A stretch of DNA of 64,000 bases from an uncultured Actinomycetaceae bacterium (GCA_902464405.1 CABQJD010000001.1:216571-280570); one strand, 5' to 3'; counted from the stretch's first letter, positions 34,868 through 44,192 are shown. Program-made: numbers and translations. The notes: a model not told the origin generated them from the sequence alone.

Positions 34868-36124
34868 CTATAGCGCGACGCGCCCTGCGTTGGCATAAAA
34901 ATTCCCAAGGAATTGAGCTTTGAAATCCCAATAGGTGCCCGATTCAATCGATTTTCTGATGGAATCAACGAGCTGTACAGTGAAGTATTCGTTGTGAATT
35001 GTACTCAGAGTTGCCGCAATAATTTCTTTAGCTTTGAACGCGTGATGCAGATAAGCTTTTGAATAGTGTGTGCAGGTGTAGCATGCGCAGCCTTCCACAA
35101 GCGGAGAAAAATCACGCTTAAACTGCTGGCGGTTGATGTTGAAACGCCCGTGCAGCGTATAGATCGCAGCATTGCGAGCCACGCGTGAAGGGTTCACGCA
35201 ATCAAATGTATCGATTCCATTTTCCACACCCTCAAAAAGATCGTCTGGCTCTGAAATGCCAAGCAGATGTTTTGGTTTGTTTTCAGGCAATTCTTCGTTG
35301 CACCAGCGCACAATTTTCCCGAGATTTTCTTTTTCGAGCGCTCCGCCAATGCCAAAACCGTCAAACTCCTGCCCGTTAATCTGCATTGAGCCTAAATCAC
35401 GCGAGGCCTTGCGCCGCAAATCTTCGTACTGCGCTCCTTGAATCACTCCCATCAGCATCTGATAGGGCTTTCCTTCACGTTCATTCGTGAGCTGACGATG
35501 AGCCTCGAGGCAGCGCTCAGCCCATAAGCGTGTGCGTTCCAGAGAACGTTCCTGATATTCGCGAGTATCGAGAAGAGTTGTAAGCTCATCAAATGCAAAA
35601 ATAATATCTGCACCGATCTCATGCTGAATTCGCATGGAAATCTCTGGAGAAAAGCGGTGACGCGAACCGTCGAGATGCGAGCGGAACCATACTCCGTCGT
35701 CATCAACTTTTGTGAGGCTTTCTCGATTTCGGCGAGGCGGCATAATGGCATCGGCGGATTTACCTGAAAACTCTTCTGAAAGTACTTTCTTCATTCCAGA
35801 TCCGAGGCTCATCACCTGAAAGCCTCCAGAATCAGTGAAAGTGGGGTGATTCCAATTCATAAACGCACCCAGACCGCCAGCGGCATCAAGCACATCAGAG
35901 CCTGGCTGAAGATAAAGATGGTACGCGTTTGCGAGCACAGCTTGTGCTCCGATATTTTCCACTGCTTCCGGAAGAACTGCCTTTACTGTGGCTTTCGTGC
36001 CCACGGGAATAAATGCTGGTGTGCAAATTTCACCGTGTGGGGTGGTGATCGTGCCAGTACGCCCTAAAACACCCTTAGGTGATTGCGTAATATCCGCGAG
36101 ACGCTGATTGATCTGGAAGCTCAT
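34868..36124 (-). CDS. tgt: tRNA-guanine transglycosylase Tgt
   Basis: Exchanges G34 of GUN tRNAs for a queuosine precursor. The 418-residue protein has PVGTKATVKAV, the catalytic aspartates in FTDSGGFQVMSLG (D98) and FDCVNPSRVARNA, the LLGISEPDDLFEGVENGIDTF-type region before the latter, and the zinc site CACYTCTHYSKAYLHH. The common RxGRNG motif reads RVARNA, a small deviation. No queuosine riboswitch or other queuosine genes are visible in the window. ATG at 36124. Confidence 0.95.
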   Translation of the reverse strand: MSFQINQRLADITQSPKGVLGRTGTITTPHGEICTPAFIPVGTKATVKAVLPEAVENIGAQAVLANAYHLYLQPGSDVLDAAGGLGAFMNWNHPTFTDSGGFQVMSLGSGMKKVLSEEFSGKSADAIMPPRRNRESLTKVDDDGVWFRSHLDGSRHRFSPEISMRIQHEIGADIIFAFDELTTLLDTREYQERSLERTRLWAERCLEAHRQLTNEREGKPYQMLMGVIQGAQYEDLRRKASRDLGSMQINGQEFDGFGIGGALEKENLGKIVRWCNEELPENKPKHLLGISEPDDLFEGVENGIDTFDCVNPSRVARNAAIYTLHGRFNINRQQFKRDFSPLVEGCACYTCTHYSKAYLHHAFKAKEIIAATLSTIHNEYFTVQLVDSIRKSIESGTYWDFKAQFLGNFYANAGRVAL

Positions 36125-36341
36125 GAGATTCTTTCTTCTTACAGTTTCCTCTTCAATTTTTCTTAGTATATGTGCGAGATAGCTACTATCTCGAATCTAC
36201 ACTTCATCAGCTGGAGATGAAGACGTGTATAGGCAAGAAAAAGAGAAGAATACGAAAATGATTTTTTTGATATGAACTTATGCCAGAATTGATTTAAGGG
36301 CGATTCAGCCCGATACTTACGCGGATAAGGAGCTGAGAAAA

Positions 36342-36491
36342 ATGAAGATGCATCTATTGCGCAGTTTCGATCCAAAGATTCCTTTTGAATCCGACGTTTG
36401 GTTTGCAGGCGTATCTTTAATAATTATTGCCGCGATTATTGCGTTGATAGTGATGATTATTCGATACATCACAAGAAGAGACCGCAAATAG
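36342..36491 (+). CDS. 49-residue single-pass membrane protein, hypothetical
   Basis: Small frame starting MKMHLLRSFDPKIPFESDVW, with one strongly hydrophobic helix (residues about 21-41, FAGVSLIIIAAIIALIVMII) and a basic end RYITRRDRK. AAGGAG stands 9 bases before the ATG, which strongly supports translation. It is divergent from tgt. No family recognised; a small membrane regulator or stress protein is possible. The overlapping minus-strand frame at 36163-36375 looks like a shadow. Confidence 0.6.
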   Translation: MKMHLLRSFDPKIPFESDVWFAGVSLIIIAAIIALIVMIIRYITRRDRK

Positions 36492-36587
36492 CTTACAAAT
36501 AACCTATGAAAGGAAGCAGAGCTAGGGCTTCAAAAGTACTCAATACTTTATATGAAGCCCCAGCTAATGAGTATGGCTCACTTCAAA

Positions 36588-37013
36588 CTATTGAGCAAGC
36601 AAAGAATTATATTCGGGATGTTTTTCGATGAAATGTTCTACGTATGAGCACAATGGAATTACACTGTATCGTCCGTCGTCACGAACCTCATTCAAAGCTG
36701 TGCGCACAAGCTCGCTTGCAATTGCGAAGCCTCGATAGCGCTTCACCGTGACGGTGCTTGTAAACAAAATAGAGCTATCCGTCAGATCGTAGCTAAGATA
36801 AGCGATTACTGCTCCGAGCTGGTTTTCTTCATCGGCGGATTTATTATCGATTTCGGCAGAATCTTTTACAGGCTCAGCTAATCGTGCCTCCCACTGCCCA
36901 GCACTTTCATTGTGAATGATTCGATAGCTCGGAGCGCTATACGCTGTTGTATCGGTAGATATTGTTTCAGAAGTTTCAGGCGTTTCGTATGCCACTGGTT
37001 CTCCTACTATCAC
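36588..37013 (-). CDS. GNAT-like acetyltransferase (YjdJ/Acetyltransf_CG type)
   Basis: 141-residue protein whose C-terminal half matches small GNAT-like proteins: GAVIAYLSYDLTDSSILFTSTVTVKRYRG-type strand pair, then IASELVRTALNEVRDDG and VIPLCSYVEHFIEKHPEYNSLL, the signature ending of this group. The N-terminal 45 residues are an unusual Thr/Ser-rich extension. GTG start at 37013 preceded by AAAGGAG. The gene lies just downstream of the DUF4261 gene on the same strand (about 20 bases). Substrate unknown. Confidence 0.75.
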   Translation of the reverse strand: MIVGEPVAYETPETSETISTDTTAYSAPSYRIIHNESAGQWEARLAEPVKDSAEIDNKSADEENQLGAVIAYLSYDLTDSSILFTSTVTVKRYRGFAIASELVRTALNEVRDDGRYSVIPLCSYVEHFIEKHPEYNSLLAQ

Positions 37014-37034
37014 TATCGAATCTCCTTTATTCTA

Positions 37035-37913
37035 CTAATACATTATTCGGATCACAGAGCTTTTATCAAGAGGTGAAATATCCTGAGAAATGCTGATTCT
37101 CTCATTATCAGCACTTCCTAAAGTTTGCCCAGGTAAGAGATACGAATCGCTCGTAATAATATAGCTTGCGATATTTCCAAGCTTGGCATACACCGATTCT
37201 GCTCCATGCGTACTTTCAAGAATTTCAAGATCTAGATGCCCAAAAAGTGGCAATCCTAGTGTGCGTCCAACTGTGAGATCGGGAGTCTGGATTCGGATAT
37301 TTACCCACAGCGGCAGCGGTATTTGCCCTTGGCGAAGCATAGGAGCGAGTTCTTTAATCATGGCAGGCGGCTGCACAACGCCTAGTTCTGCGCGATACAA
37401 GCCGATAGCAGATTCCTCGCGCATAAGAGCATCAGCAATTTGAGTGAGCAGAATATGGGCAAGCACAGCATTTCTACGGCGTGCGATTGCTTTTTTCGAT
37501 GCGCCAGGAGAGGTTTGTGATTCGGAAAAATCTCGTGACGATTCAGCGCAATGCGGTGACGATTCACCCTCATCGCCGTCTTCAGGCATATAGATCGTGA
37601 TTGCTGCATAATGTGAATGCTCTGGAAGAGAGCCTTTTTCTGGCTGCAAAGGTTCATTTACTAAAGACAGCATCACTTGTATATCGCCAAGGTGAAAATG
37701 CAGAAGTTTCTCCGCTTTAGTGCCTGCTTCACTAGCTATGGCAGGTAAATTTGCCCACTTTGGCTCAACGCCAACATCCCACAGCATATTCATAAGATCA
37801 ATAGATGCACCAAGATCTATTGGAGCATTCAGCAAAGCTGCAGCGGTTAGGAGCCTCGAAGCAGTGGGGTGGATTGCCGATGCATCAAGCTGCCCGATAT
37901 GCGATTCTTTCAT
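37035..37913 (-). CDS. DUF4261-like protein
   Basis: 292-residue protein, tentatively DUF4261 from the C-terminal block LPLWVNIRIQTPDLTVGRT followed by GLPLFGHLDLEI and later YIITSDSYLLPGQTLG. An acidic, Ser-rich insert (about 112-140) interrupts the N-terminal domain. Catalytic residues are not evident and the domain has no assigned activity. Probably in one operon with the GNAT-like gene. Confidence 0.65.
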   Translation of the reverse strand: MKESHIGQLDASAIHPTASRLLTAAALLNAPIDLGASIDLMNMLWDVGVEPKWANLPAIASEAGTKAEKLLHFHLGDIQVMLSLVNEPLQPEKGSLPEHSHYAAITIYMPEDGDEGESSPHCAESSRDFSESQTSPGASKKAIARRRNAVLAHILLTQIADALMREESAIGLYRAELGVVQPPAMIKELAPMLRQGQIPLPLWVNIRIQTPDLTVGRTLGLPLFGHLDLEILESTHGAESVYAKLGNIASYIITSDSYLLPGQTLGSADNERISISQDISPLDKSSVIRIMY

Positions 37914-38061
37914 AGGTTTATTCTAAGGCTATGCAGTAAAAGTTATTGTTTTGGTGAGGAGAATAATCGTTAAACTAATCAGAAAGCTTGTATTTTGCGC
38001 CCCCTCCCTCGCCGAACGCCTCGAACGTACACGTTGTAGGTAGGGGTAGATGGATTTGTCG

Positions 38062-38144
38062 AGGTGCTTGCAAAAACGCTTCGCATTTTTGCGCACCTAC
38101 TCGCGCGTCTTCAGTGGTAAGAAAACCCGAAGGGTTTTCTTACC
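38062..38144 (-). other. Two strong hairpins downstream of tRNA-Pro
   Basis: A perfect 13-bp hairpin GGTAAGAAAACCC-GAA-GGGTTTTCTTACC at 38116-38144 and a composite hairpin at 38062-38098 (AGGTGC / GCACCT outside, GCAAAAA / TTTTTGC inside). Both lie just past the 3' end of tRNA-Pro on the minus strand. Neither has a U-tract, so they are not ordinary terminators. The rest of the 37914-38156 interval shows no gene. Confidence 0.55.
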
Positions 38145-38156
38145 CTTCGGACTCGG

Positions 38157-38230
<74 letters not shown>

Positions 38231-38299
38231 TGAAAGCATAATAGCCTTGCCGAATCATCATAGCTGAGAAAGTGGAGTAACTGAAAATTGAGACTCTGC

Positions 38300-39286
38300 C
38301 TAGTGCCTCTCTACTTTTATGAGCACTGCTTCTGGTGCACACCATGTGCGAAGCGGCACAAAAGGAGTAGTGCCCAAACCCGCTGAAATTTGGATAGCAG
38401 TGCCGCGATCTATCGCTAATTCCCCGTCTGCCTTAATCGGCATACTGCCAGTGGGCGGCCATTCAAACAATCCTGAAACAAGCTCAGGTGGAAGATCGCA
38501 ATTTGTGACGAGTGCTCGGTGCCCAGGAAGGCACACTTGCCCTCCATGAGTATGCCCAGCCAGCACCAAATCGCATCCATCGTCACTCATGCTCTCGAGC
38601 ACACGTTTATAAGGAGCATGTGTGACGCCTAAGCTCAGTATCTGTTTGGTGTCATAGGCAGTGTTGGGGAAGGGGGTCTCGCTGGAAAGAGTGCGCGTGG
38701 GGTATTGATCGCGATGAATATGCGGATCATCTACTCCAACCGCTTCGATATGTGTTCCGTTTACAGTTAGGTATGTGCGAGTATTGGAAAGATCGATAAA
38801 GCCTAGCTTGCGCAACCCTGCCGTCAGGCGATCTGTTGGCAGTCGTAATAGCTCTCTATCTTTCTTGCTCATCGATGTACGTTCATTAGAATTACGAAAA
38901 AGATATGTGAATGGATTGCGAAAAACTGGGCGATAATAATCATTCGAGCCAAAGACGAAAAATCCTGGAATGCCGCGCAAAGATTCAAGAGCATCGAGGA
39001 TAGCGTCAATTCCTGCTTCTTCTGCTACGAAATCTCCTGTGAAAACGAGCAGATCTGGTTTGGTAGATCGCAAAGATTCAACAAAACGCAGGAGTTTCTT
39101 ATTTCGTGCGAGGGCGTGAAAATCGGATAGATGCAAAATTCGCAGCGAAAGATCGTCTCCGCGCAGAGTAATAGTGCGCTCACGAAGCACATAGTGACGG
39201 GCGTGCCCGTAGGCAGCCGTTATCGTAGCTAAGCCAGAAAATCCGAGAAAAGCAGCTGCTTTCGTCACCAAAGATTTATTGCTCAA
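38300..39286 (-). CDS. Membrane-anchored metallophosphoesterase
   Basis: Calcineurin-like phosphoesterase, 328 residues. Metal-binding motifs in order: LHLSDFHAL (DxH), FTGDF (GD), FGSNDYYRP (GNHD variant with GSND), and LAGHTHGGQVCLP (GHTH). An N-terminal hydrophobic segment (about 10-27) anchors it. TTG start at 39286 with GAGG seven bases upstream. It follows ponA directly, the same order as Rv3683 next to ponA2 in mycobacteria, suggesting an envelope role; substrate unknown. Confidence 0.88.
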   Translation of the reverse strand: MSNKSLVTKAAAFLGFSGLATITAAYGHARHYVLRERTITLRGDDLSLRILHLSDFHALARNKKLLRFVESLRSTKPDLLVFTGDFVAEEAGIDAILDALESLRGIPGFFVFGSNDYYRPVFRNPFTYLFRNSNERTSMSKKDRELLRLPTDRLTAGLRKLGFIDLSNTRTYLTVNGTHIEAVGVDDPHIHRDQYPTRTLSSETPFPNTAYDTKQILSLGVTHAPYKRVLESMSDDGCDLVLAGHTHGGQVCLPGHRALVTNCDLPPELVSGLFEWPPTGSMPIKADGELAIDRGTAIQISAGLGTTPFVPLRTWCAPEAVLIKVERH

Positions 39287-39312
39287 GGAAATACCTCAAT
39301 CAATCTTCCCTT

Positions 39313-41745
39313 TTAGGGAGTACCGTTTTGCGTGTTTTGTTCATTTGTGCCGTCAGGTTTCTTTTCTGGATTTGCTTCATCAGGTTTTTTCTCTGGTTCA
39401 GCTGGGGGCATTGAAACAATCACGTGAATTGTGCTTCCAGAATCAACGGTGCTTGAGGCGGAAGGGCTGGTGCGGAGCACTGTTTCATTTTGTGGTCCTT
39501 CGAGAGTGCCTTCTGTTGTGACTTTGAAGCCGGCATTCTGAAGGCGCTGCACTGCATCTTGATAATGCAGTCCAGTAACGTCTGGAACTGAAACTTGAGG
39601 CTCTTTATCTGCACGAGTCGGCAGGTTGAGAGCAGTGGGAGGCGTCTCATCCAATGCATTTTCCATATATAGGCGAAAGACTGGAGCAGGAATGGTAGCC
39701 CCATATACGGCTCCATAATAGGTGCCTTTATAGGTGGTTTGATCTAGTGAACGCTCACCATTTTGGTGCCCCAACCATACTGCGGTAGCAAGCTGTGGTG
39801 TGTATCCTGCAAGCCATGCATTCGTATTATCGTCAGTTGTGCCTGTCTTTCCTGCGGATTGGCGGCTCCAAAGGCTCGCTGCTCTAACTCCTCGCAAAAC
39901 GTTTGTTGCCTGTTGGGCAACGTTTTTATCGATGACCTGTTTGCAGTTACTGGTTTGTGTGCCTAGCACTTCTCCTGCTGAATCTTTAATCTCGGTAAAT
40001 GTGATAGGTTGGCACATTTTCCCTTCTGCCGCAAGCGTCGCATAAGCATTGGCTGTTGAAAGAGGCGTGACTGCGTTGACGCCGAGAATCATTGAGGGGC
40101 CTGCAAATAGCGGCAATGGATCGCCAACTTTAGCTCCACTTTCTTTGACGGCGTGATTCTTTTGAATATCTTTATTAGTAGTGAGCTTTCCTTGGCGAAC
40201 CCCCATAGCATTTGCTGTTTTCCAAATATCGCATAGGTCGAGTTTATTGGCCATTTCCGCAAAAGAGACGTTTACAGAATTAGCAGTTGCTGTTCTTACG
40301 GAGATTGTTCCCATGCCTCCGCCGCCAGCATTCACTGGGTCGTAGTCTGCAACTTGATCGGGGAAGCAAGAATTAGTCCATGACGATGCTGGGAATACTC
40401 TCCTGTTAGAATTTACTCGTTCATAAGAGCTATGCCCCTTAGATAGCCAATCAATTAGCGTAAAAATTTTGAATGTTGAACCCGACTGAAAACCTGCACC
40501 TCCGCCTTGATCTTCTCCAACGGAGAGATTAAGAGTTGTGCGTGTTGGGTCGTCCTCAGTAGGTTCGCCGTAATTGGTGTTTTGAGCCATAGCAACGATT
40601 TTTCCAGTACCAGGTTCGACAGAGGTCAGAGCCATTTGCGCCCCCGACTCATCGTTAATATCAATATATTCGGCAATTGCAGATACGGCTGCATTTTGGT
40701 TTTTCGGAACCATCGTTGTCGTAATTTTTAAGCCCCCACGATACAGAGCGTTCACTCGTTCAGCTTTAGTTTTTCCTAAAACGTCTGAGTTGAGTAGGTC
40801 TGAAACTACGGTATTGCAGAAATAAGCGGCGCTCCCTGCTGCTGCGCAACCATTGGGTGTTTCAGTGATTGAGAGCATATCGGCCATATTTGTTGCGTGG
40901 GCTTCATCAAATTGTTCTTGAGTGATTTTGCCAAGTTCAAGCATTTTGCTTAAGACGACATCGCGGCGTTCTTGAGCGCGGTCTGGATATTCTTCAGGAT
41001 CCCAATAGTTAGGGGCTTGAGTGACTCCAGCGAGTGTTGCAGCTTGGGCTAGTGTGAGGTCTTTTGCGTGAACGCCGAAATAATGAAGAGATGCTGTTTC
41101 AACTCCCCACTGCGAAGGTCCAAATTGGGCAACGTTGAGATAGGCAGTAAGAATCTCATCCTTTGTTTTTTTATGTTCGATCGCAATTGCGTATCGAGCT
41201 TCGTTGAGTTTGCGACCTAAACTGGTTTCAGTCGCTGCTTCGATTTTTTCTTGATCGTTGGCAATACGCCCTTCTTCAATAAGAGCATTTTTTACGTATT
41301 GTTGGGTAATACTCGAACCGCCAGCAAGGCTGCCGCCCGTCAGGTTGTTGAATATGGCGCCCATAATTCCTTGAGCATCAACGCCGTTATGTTCATAAAA
41401 ACGGCGGTCTTCGATAGAGACAGCAGCATCTTTCAAAAATTGAGAGATATCTTCACTAGAGACGACAATCCGATTTTCTGCATAAAATTTTGCCAGCTCG
41501 CTTCCGTCGGCAGCAAGAATCGTAGATTGCTGAGACGGGCGTGTGAAGTCAATGTCTGTTGGCAGATCCTCGAAAAGTCCAGTCAGCGTATTTGTTGTTG
41601 TGCCAGCGATTGCCGCAACAGGGATTGCTGTGGCAGCAATAAGCGCGCCGCCAGCTATGCATAGCAATACAAACAAAAAACATGCACTTAAAAGCTGACT
41701 AATGGAGATGTGTTGTTCAGACCTCTCTTGTTTCATAATTGCCAC
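39313..41745 (-). CDS. ponA: Class A penicillin-binding protein with PASTA domain
   Basis: Bifunctional peptidoglycan glycosyltransferase/transpeptidase, 810 residues. One membrane helix (about 17-46), GT51 domain with catalytic EDRRFYEHNGVD (112-123) and GGSSITQQYVKN, transpeptidase with SxxK serine S423 (SGSTFK), SxN in TANSVNVSF and KTG in SAGKTGTTDDN, then one PASTA domain (VPDVTGLHYQDAVQRL, about 705-770) and a Pro/Lys/Glu tail. GTG start with GAGGTAAC upstream. Orthologous position to ponA2 of mycobacteria, divergent from whiB. Confidence 0.95.
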   Translation of the reverse strand: MAIMKQERSEQHISISQLLSACFLFVLLCIAGGALIAATAIPVAAIAGTTTNTLTGLFEDLPTDIDFTRPSQQSTILAADGSELAKFYAENRIVVSSEDISQFLKDAAVSIEDRRFYEHNGVDAQGIMGAIFNNLTGGSLAGGSSITQQYVKNALIEEGRIANDQEKIEAATETSLGRKLNEARYAIAIEHKKTKDEILTAYLNVAQFGPSQWGVETASLHYFGVHAKDLTLAQAATLAGVTQAPNYWDPEEYPDRAQERRDVVLSKMLELGKITQEQFDEAHATNMADMLSITETPNGCAAAGSAAYFCNTVVSDLLNSDVLGKTKAERVNALYRGGLKITTTMVPKNQNAAVSAIAEYIDINDESGAQMALTSVEPGTGKIVAMAQNTNYGEPTEDDPTRTTLNLSVGEDQGGGAGFQSGSTFKIFTLIDWLSKGHSSYERVNSNRRVFPASSWTNSCFPDQVADYDPVNAGGGGMGTISVRTATANSVNVSFAEMANKLDLCDIWKTANAMGVRQGKLTTNKDIQKNHAVKESGAKVGDPLPLFAGPSMILGVNAVTPLSTANAYATLAAEGKMCQPITFTEIKDSAGEVLGTQTSNCKQVIDKNVAQQATNVLRGVRAASLWSRQSAGKTGTTDDNTNAWLAGYTPQLATAVWLGHQNGERSLDQTTYKGTYYGAVYGATIPAPVFRLYMENALDETPPTALNLPTRADKEPQVSVPDVTGLHYQDAVQRLQNAGFKVTTEGTLEGPQNETVLRTSPSASSTVDSGSTIHVIVSMPPAEPEKKPDEANPEKKPDGTNEQNTQNGTP

Positions 41746-41980
41746 AATACTTTGTTACCTCGCAATTTGCTACAATCTGCGTCGCTTTTTGCTTAAATGT
41801 GAGAAATTTTCGATCAGATTTATCTCAGATACATCACTAAATAGATGCGCAGAGCCTTCGATGTGAGTTTTTTCTGCGTTCTGAGTACTATGGTAGTGAT
41901 GTAATTCACGCATGGGAATCTGAAGTACTGATACGCCGTATGTGTGGATATGAAGCAATGTTGCTGGAGAGGGGCGCTAG

Positions 41981-42307
41981 ATGACGTTGATATACGAGGA
42001 TCAAACGTGGGCAGCTCAAGCCGCGTGCGCTGGAGCAGATCCCGATTCCCTTTTCGTGCGTGGTTCTGCTCAGCGGCAAGCTCGCCAAGTGTGTCTTTCG
42101 TGTGCTGTGCGTATTGAGTGTCTGGCAGATGCTTTGGATTCGCACGCGGCCTTTGGTGTCTGGGGTGGGCTCACAGAGAGGGAACGCCGAGCAATTATGA
42201 AGCGTTATCCTAATGAGCGAAACTGGTTTAAGCGCCTGACGACTTCTGAAGATACACTCGCCGTAGATATTCGTTCTGGGCGCATTCCAAGAATTTCGGG
42301 ACGTTAG
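41981..42307 (+). CDS. whiB4: WhiB-family iron-sulfur regulator (WhiB4-like by synteny)
   Basis: 108-residue WhiB protein. Four cysteines for a [4Fe-4S] cluster: C16 and the CLSCAVRIEC group, followed by the invariant FGVWGGLTERERRAI turn and a basic C-terminal segment for DNA or sigma-factor contact. Divergent from the ponA2-like gene and upstream of a DUF4177-like gene and crp, as with WhiB4 of mycobacteria, so the subtype is inferred from neighbours. ATG at 41981; the site GGAGAGGGG lies upstream. Confidence 0.88.
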   Translation: MTLIYEDQTWAAQAACAGADPDSLFVRGSAQRQARQVCLSCAVRIECLADALDSHAAFGVWGGLTERERRAIMKRYPNERNWFKRLTTSEDTLAVDIRSGRIPRISGR

Positions 42308-42314
42308 GAGAAAT

Positions 42315-42470
42315 ATGATGAAGTGGGAATATGTGACAGCTCCGTTGCTTGTGCACAATACTAAACAAATTCTCGATATGTGGGGTGAGGACGGCTGGGA
42401 GCTGGTTTCAGTAATTCCAGGTCCAGATGGCAGCAATCTTGTAGCCTACTTCAAGCGTCCGAAACAATGA
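42315..42470 (+). CDS. DUF4177-like small conserved protein
   Basis: 51-residue protein, MMKWEYVTAPLLVHNTKQIL at the start, then DMWGEDGWELVSVIPGPDG and NLVAYFKRPKQ. This is the short conserved actinobacterial protein that sits beside whiB4/crp in many genomes. TAGGAGAAAT precedes the first of two adjacent ATGs. It follows whiB by seven bases and is co-transcribed with it; a strong terminator lies 38 bases downstream. Function unknown. Confidence 0.85.
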   Translation: MMKWEYVTAPLLVHNTKQILDMWGEDGWELVSVIPGPDGSNLVAYFKRPKQ

Positions 42471-42508
42471 TGGGCACACTCTATCAGTGAGTAAAAGTCG
42501 ATTTCGTT

Positions 42509-42555
42509 AAAACGTCGGCTTATCAGCATTGCTTATGCCGATAAGCCGACGTTTT
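42509..42555. terminator. Strong bidirectional terminator
   Basis: Perfect 16-bp stem AAAACGTCGGCTTATC / GATAAGCCGACGTTTT with a further inner GCAT / ATGC. It carries T-runs in both directions and separates the whiB operon from glxR, which converge here. Confidence 0.9.
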
Positions 42556-42604
42556 ATGTATGCAAGCAGCTTTTCTAGAGGTTAGCTGATTAAAAGTAAA
42601 TGGC

Positions 42605-43282
42605 TCAGTGAGCACGGCGTTGCAGGCGTGCAACTTGAATCAGCAGCACAGCGCGCCCTTCAAGGCGGATCCAGCCGCGGCTCGTGAAATCTGCGAGGCT
42701 CTTATTGACCGTCTCGCGAGAAGCGCCCACAAGATGAGCTAATTCTTCTTGGGTGAGATCGTGAGCCACGTAAATACCTTCTGGAGTGCGTTCGCCAAAG
42801 CGCTCAGCCAGATCGAGCAGCGCCTTTGCGACGCGGCCAGGGACGTCAGAAAAGACGAGATCTGCAAGCTGCTGGTTCGTATTGCGAAGGCGCAGAGCAA
42901 GCTGTTTGAGCATATTCATTGCAAGGGTTGGGTGAGATTCAATGAATGCGCGCATTTCGGCGTGAGTGAGAGAAAGTAGGCGAGTGTGTGCAATTGCCGT
43001 CACCGTCGATGAACGTGGCTGAAGATCAAAGAGGGAAAGCTCCCCAATAATCTCTCCGACGCCTAAGACTGCAAGAAGGTTTTCGCGTCCGTCTGAAGCT
43101 GTATGGGAAAGTTTTACTTTGCCATCTGCGACGAGATAAAGGCGATCGCCAGAGTCTCCTTCTTCGAAGAGGGCTTCTCCACGTTTTAGGCTTGTTTCGC
43201 GCATTAGTGAAGCGAGCGCTGCGCGGTCTTCATCGCTTAGATCCTTGAAGAGATCAACATTTGCGAGCACTGTGGAATCCAT
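42605..43282 (-). CDS. glxR: CRP/FNR-family regulator, GlxR/CRP ortholog
   Basis: cAMP-receptor-type regulator of 225 residues (MDSTVLANVDLFKDLSDEDR). The cyclic-nucleotide pocket reads GELSLFDLQPRSSTVTA and the helix-turn-helix is TQEELAHLVGASRETVNKSLADF. AAAGGGATTCAG precedes the ATG at 43282; the frame is open to 43333 but the added residues are not family-like. Position between whiB and nth matches Rv3676 (crp) and C. glutamicum glxR. A possible autoregulatory site TGTGTGCGAGGTCATA lies at 43335-43350, agreeing with 9 of 12 fixed positions of the consensus. Confidence 0.92.
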   Translation of the reverse strand: MDSTVLANVDLFKDLSDEDRAALASLMRETSLKRGEALFEEGDSGDRLYLVADGKVKLSHTASDGRENLLAVLGVGEIIGELSLFDLQPRSSTVTAIAHTRLLSLTHAEMRAFIESHPTLAMNMLKQLALRLRNTNQQLADLVFSDVPGRVAKALLDLAERFGERTPEGIYVAHDLTQEELAHLVGASRETVNKSLADFTSRGWIRLEGRAVLLIQVARLQRRAH

Positions 43283-43499
43283 CTGAATCCCTTTCTCTGC
43301 ATATGGCAGGATTTTCGAGTAGATTATATGCACATGTGTGCGAGGTCATAACACCAACTATTTTGCCACGTAATGAGTGTTTTCGTAAGGAATTTGCCTT
43401 CCTGAGTTCTGAGAAATTTTATTCACGTTTATTATGTGCAAAATTATAAGGAATATAGCATTAAATACGCGCATAATAATATATTTAGGGGAGGTATAG

Positions 43500-44192
43500 A
43501 TGGTAAAGAAACTGCTTCCTGCGCGTCCTAGGTCTTTAGCGGATCGTCGAGCTGCAGCTGCGCGTATCACGGATCGTCTCGCGAAGCTCTATCCAGATTC
43601 TCGTGCATCGCTCGATTTTCGCAATCCTTTTGAGTTGCTCGTTGCCACAGTCCTTTCCGCGCAGACAACCGATGCGAGAGTTAATTCGGTGACGCCAGAG
43701 CTTTTTGCTCTTTACCCAAATCCTGAAGCTTTAGCACAAGCTGCTCAAGAAGATCTTGAGCGTATTTTGCGCCCTGTGGGTTTCTTCCATTCGAAGGCAA
43801 CGTCATTGCATTATCTTGCCTGTGGTCTTGTGGAAAATTTTGCAGGCGAGGTTCCTTCTACTCTTGAAGAACTCGTCACACTTCGCGGTGTGGGAAGAAA
43901 AACTGCCAATGTGGTGCTAGGTAACGCCTTTGACACTCCTGGAATTACTGTTGATACGCACGTTGGGCGTATCAGCCGGCGTTGGGGTTGGACGCGAGAG
44001 ACAGATCCTGTGAAGGCTGAGCTGGAGCTTAATAAATTACTTCCTCAATCTATATGGACTGAAGTATGCCATCGAATTATCGATCATGGGCGAGCGGTAT
44101 GTACTGCCCGTAAACCCAAATGCATAAGCTGCCCGATGGCAGATTTATGCCCGTCCTATGAAATAGAGACGGGCATAAAATATTCAGTTTAA
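43500..44192 (+). CDS. nth: Endonuclease III (Nth)
   Basis: Bifunctional DNA glycosylase/AP lyase for oxidised pyrimidines, 230 residues. Helix-hairpin-helix LRGVGRKTANVVLG with the catalytic lysine, catalytic aspartate in VDTHVGRISRR, and the C-terminal iron-sulfur cluster C-x6-C-x2-C-x5-C (CTARKPKCISCPMADLC). GGGGAGGTATAG precedes the ATG. Divergent from glxR. Confidence 0.96.
   Translation: MVKKLLPARPRSLADRRAAAARITDRLAKLYPDSRASLDFRNPFELLVATVLSAQTTDARVNSVTPELFALYPNPEALAQAAQEDLERILRPVGFFHSKATSLHYLACGLVENFAGEVPSTLEELVTLRGVGRKTANVVLGNAFDTPGITVDTHVGRISRRWGWTRETDPVKAELELNKLLPQSIWTEVCHRIIDHGRAVCTARKPKCISCPMADLCPSYEIETGIKYSV

Noticed and set aside
36125..36341. Queuosine (preQ1) riboswitch upstream of tgt
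   Set aside because: No C-rich loop or pseudoknot pattern of that class could be recognised.
36163..36375. 70-codon minus-strand frame upstream of tgt
   Set aside because: Overlaps the start of the better supported 49-residue gene and the tgt leader; no ribosome site.
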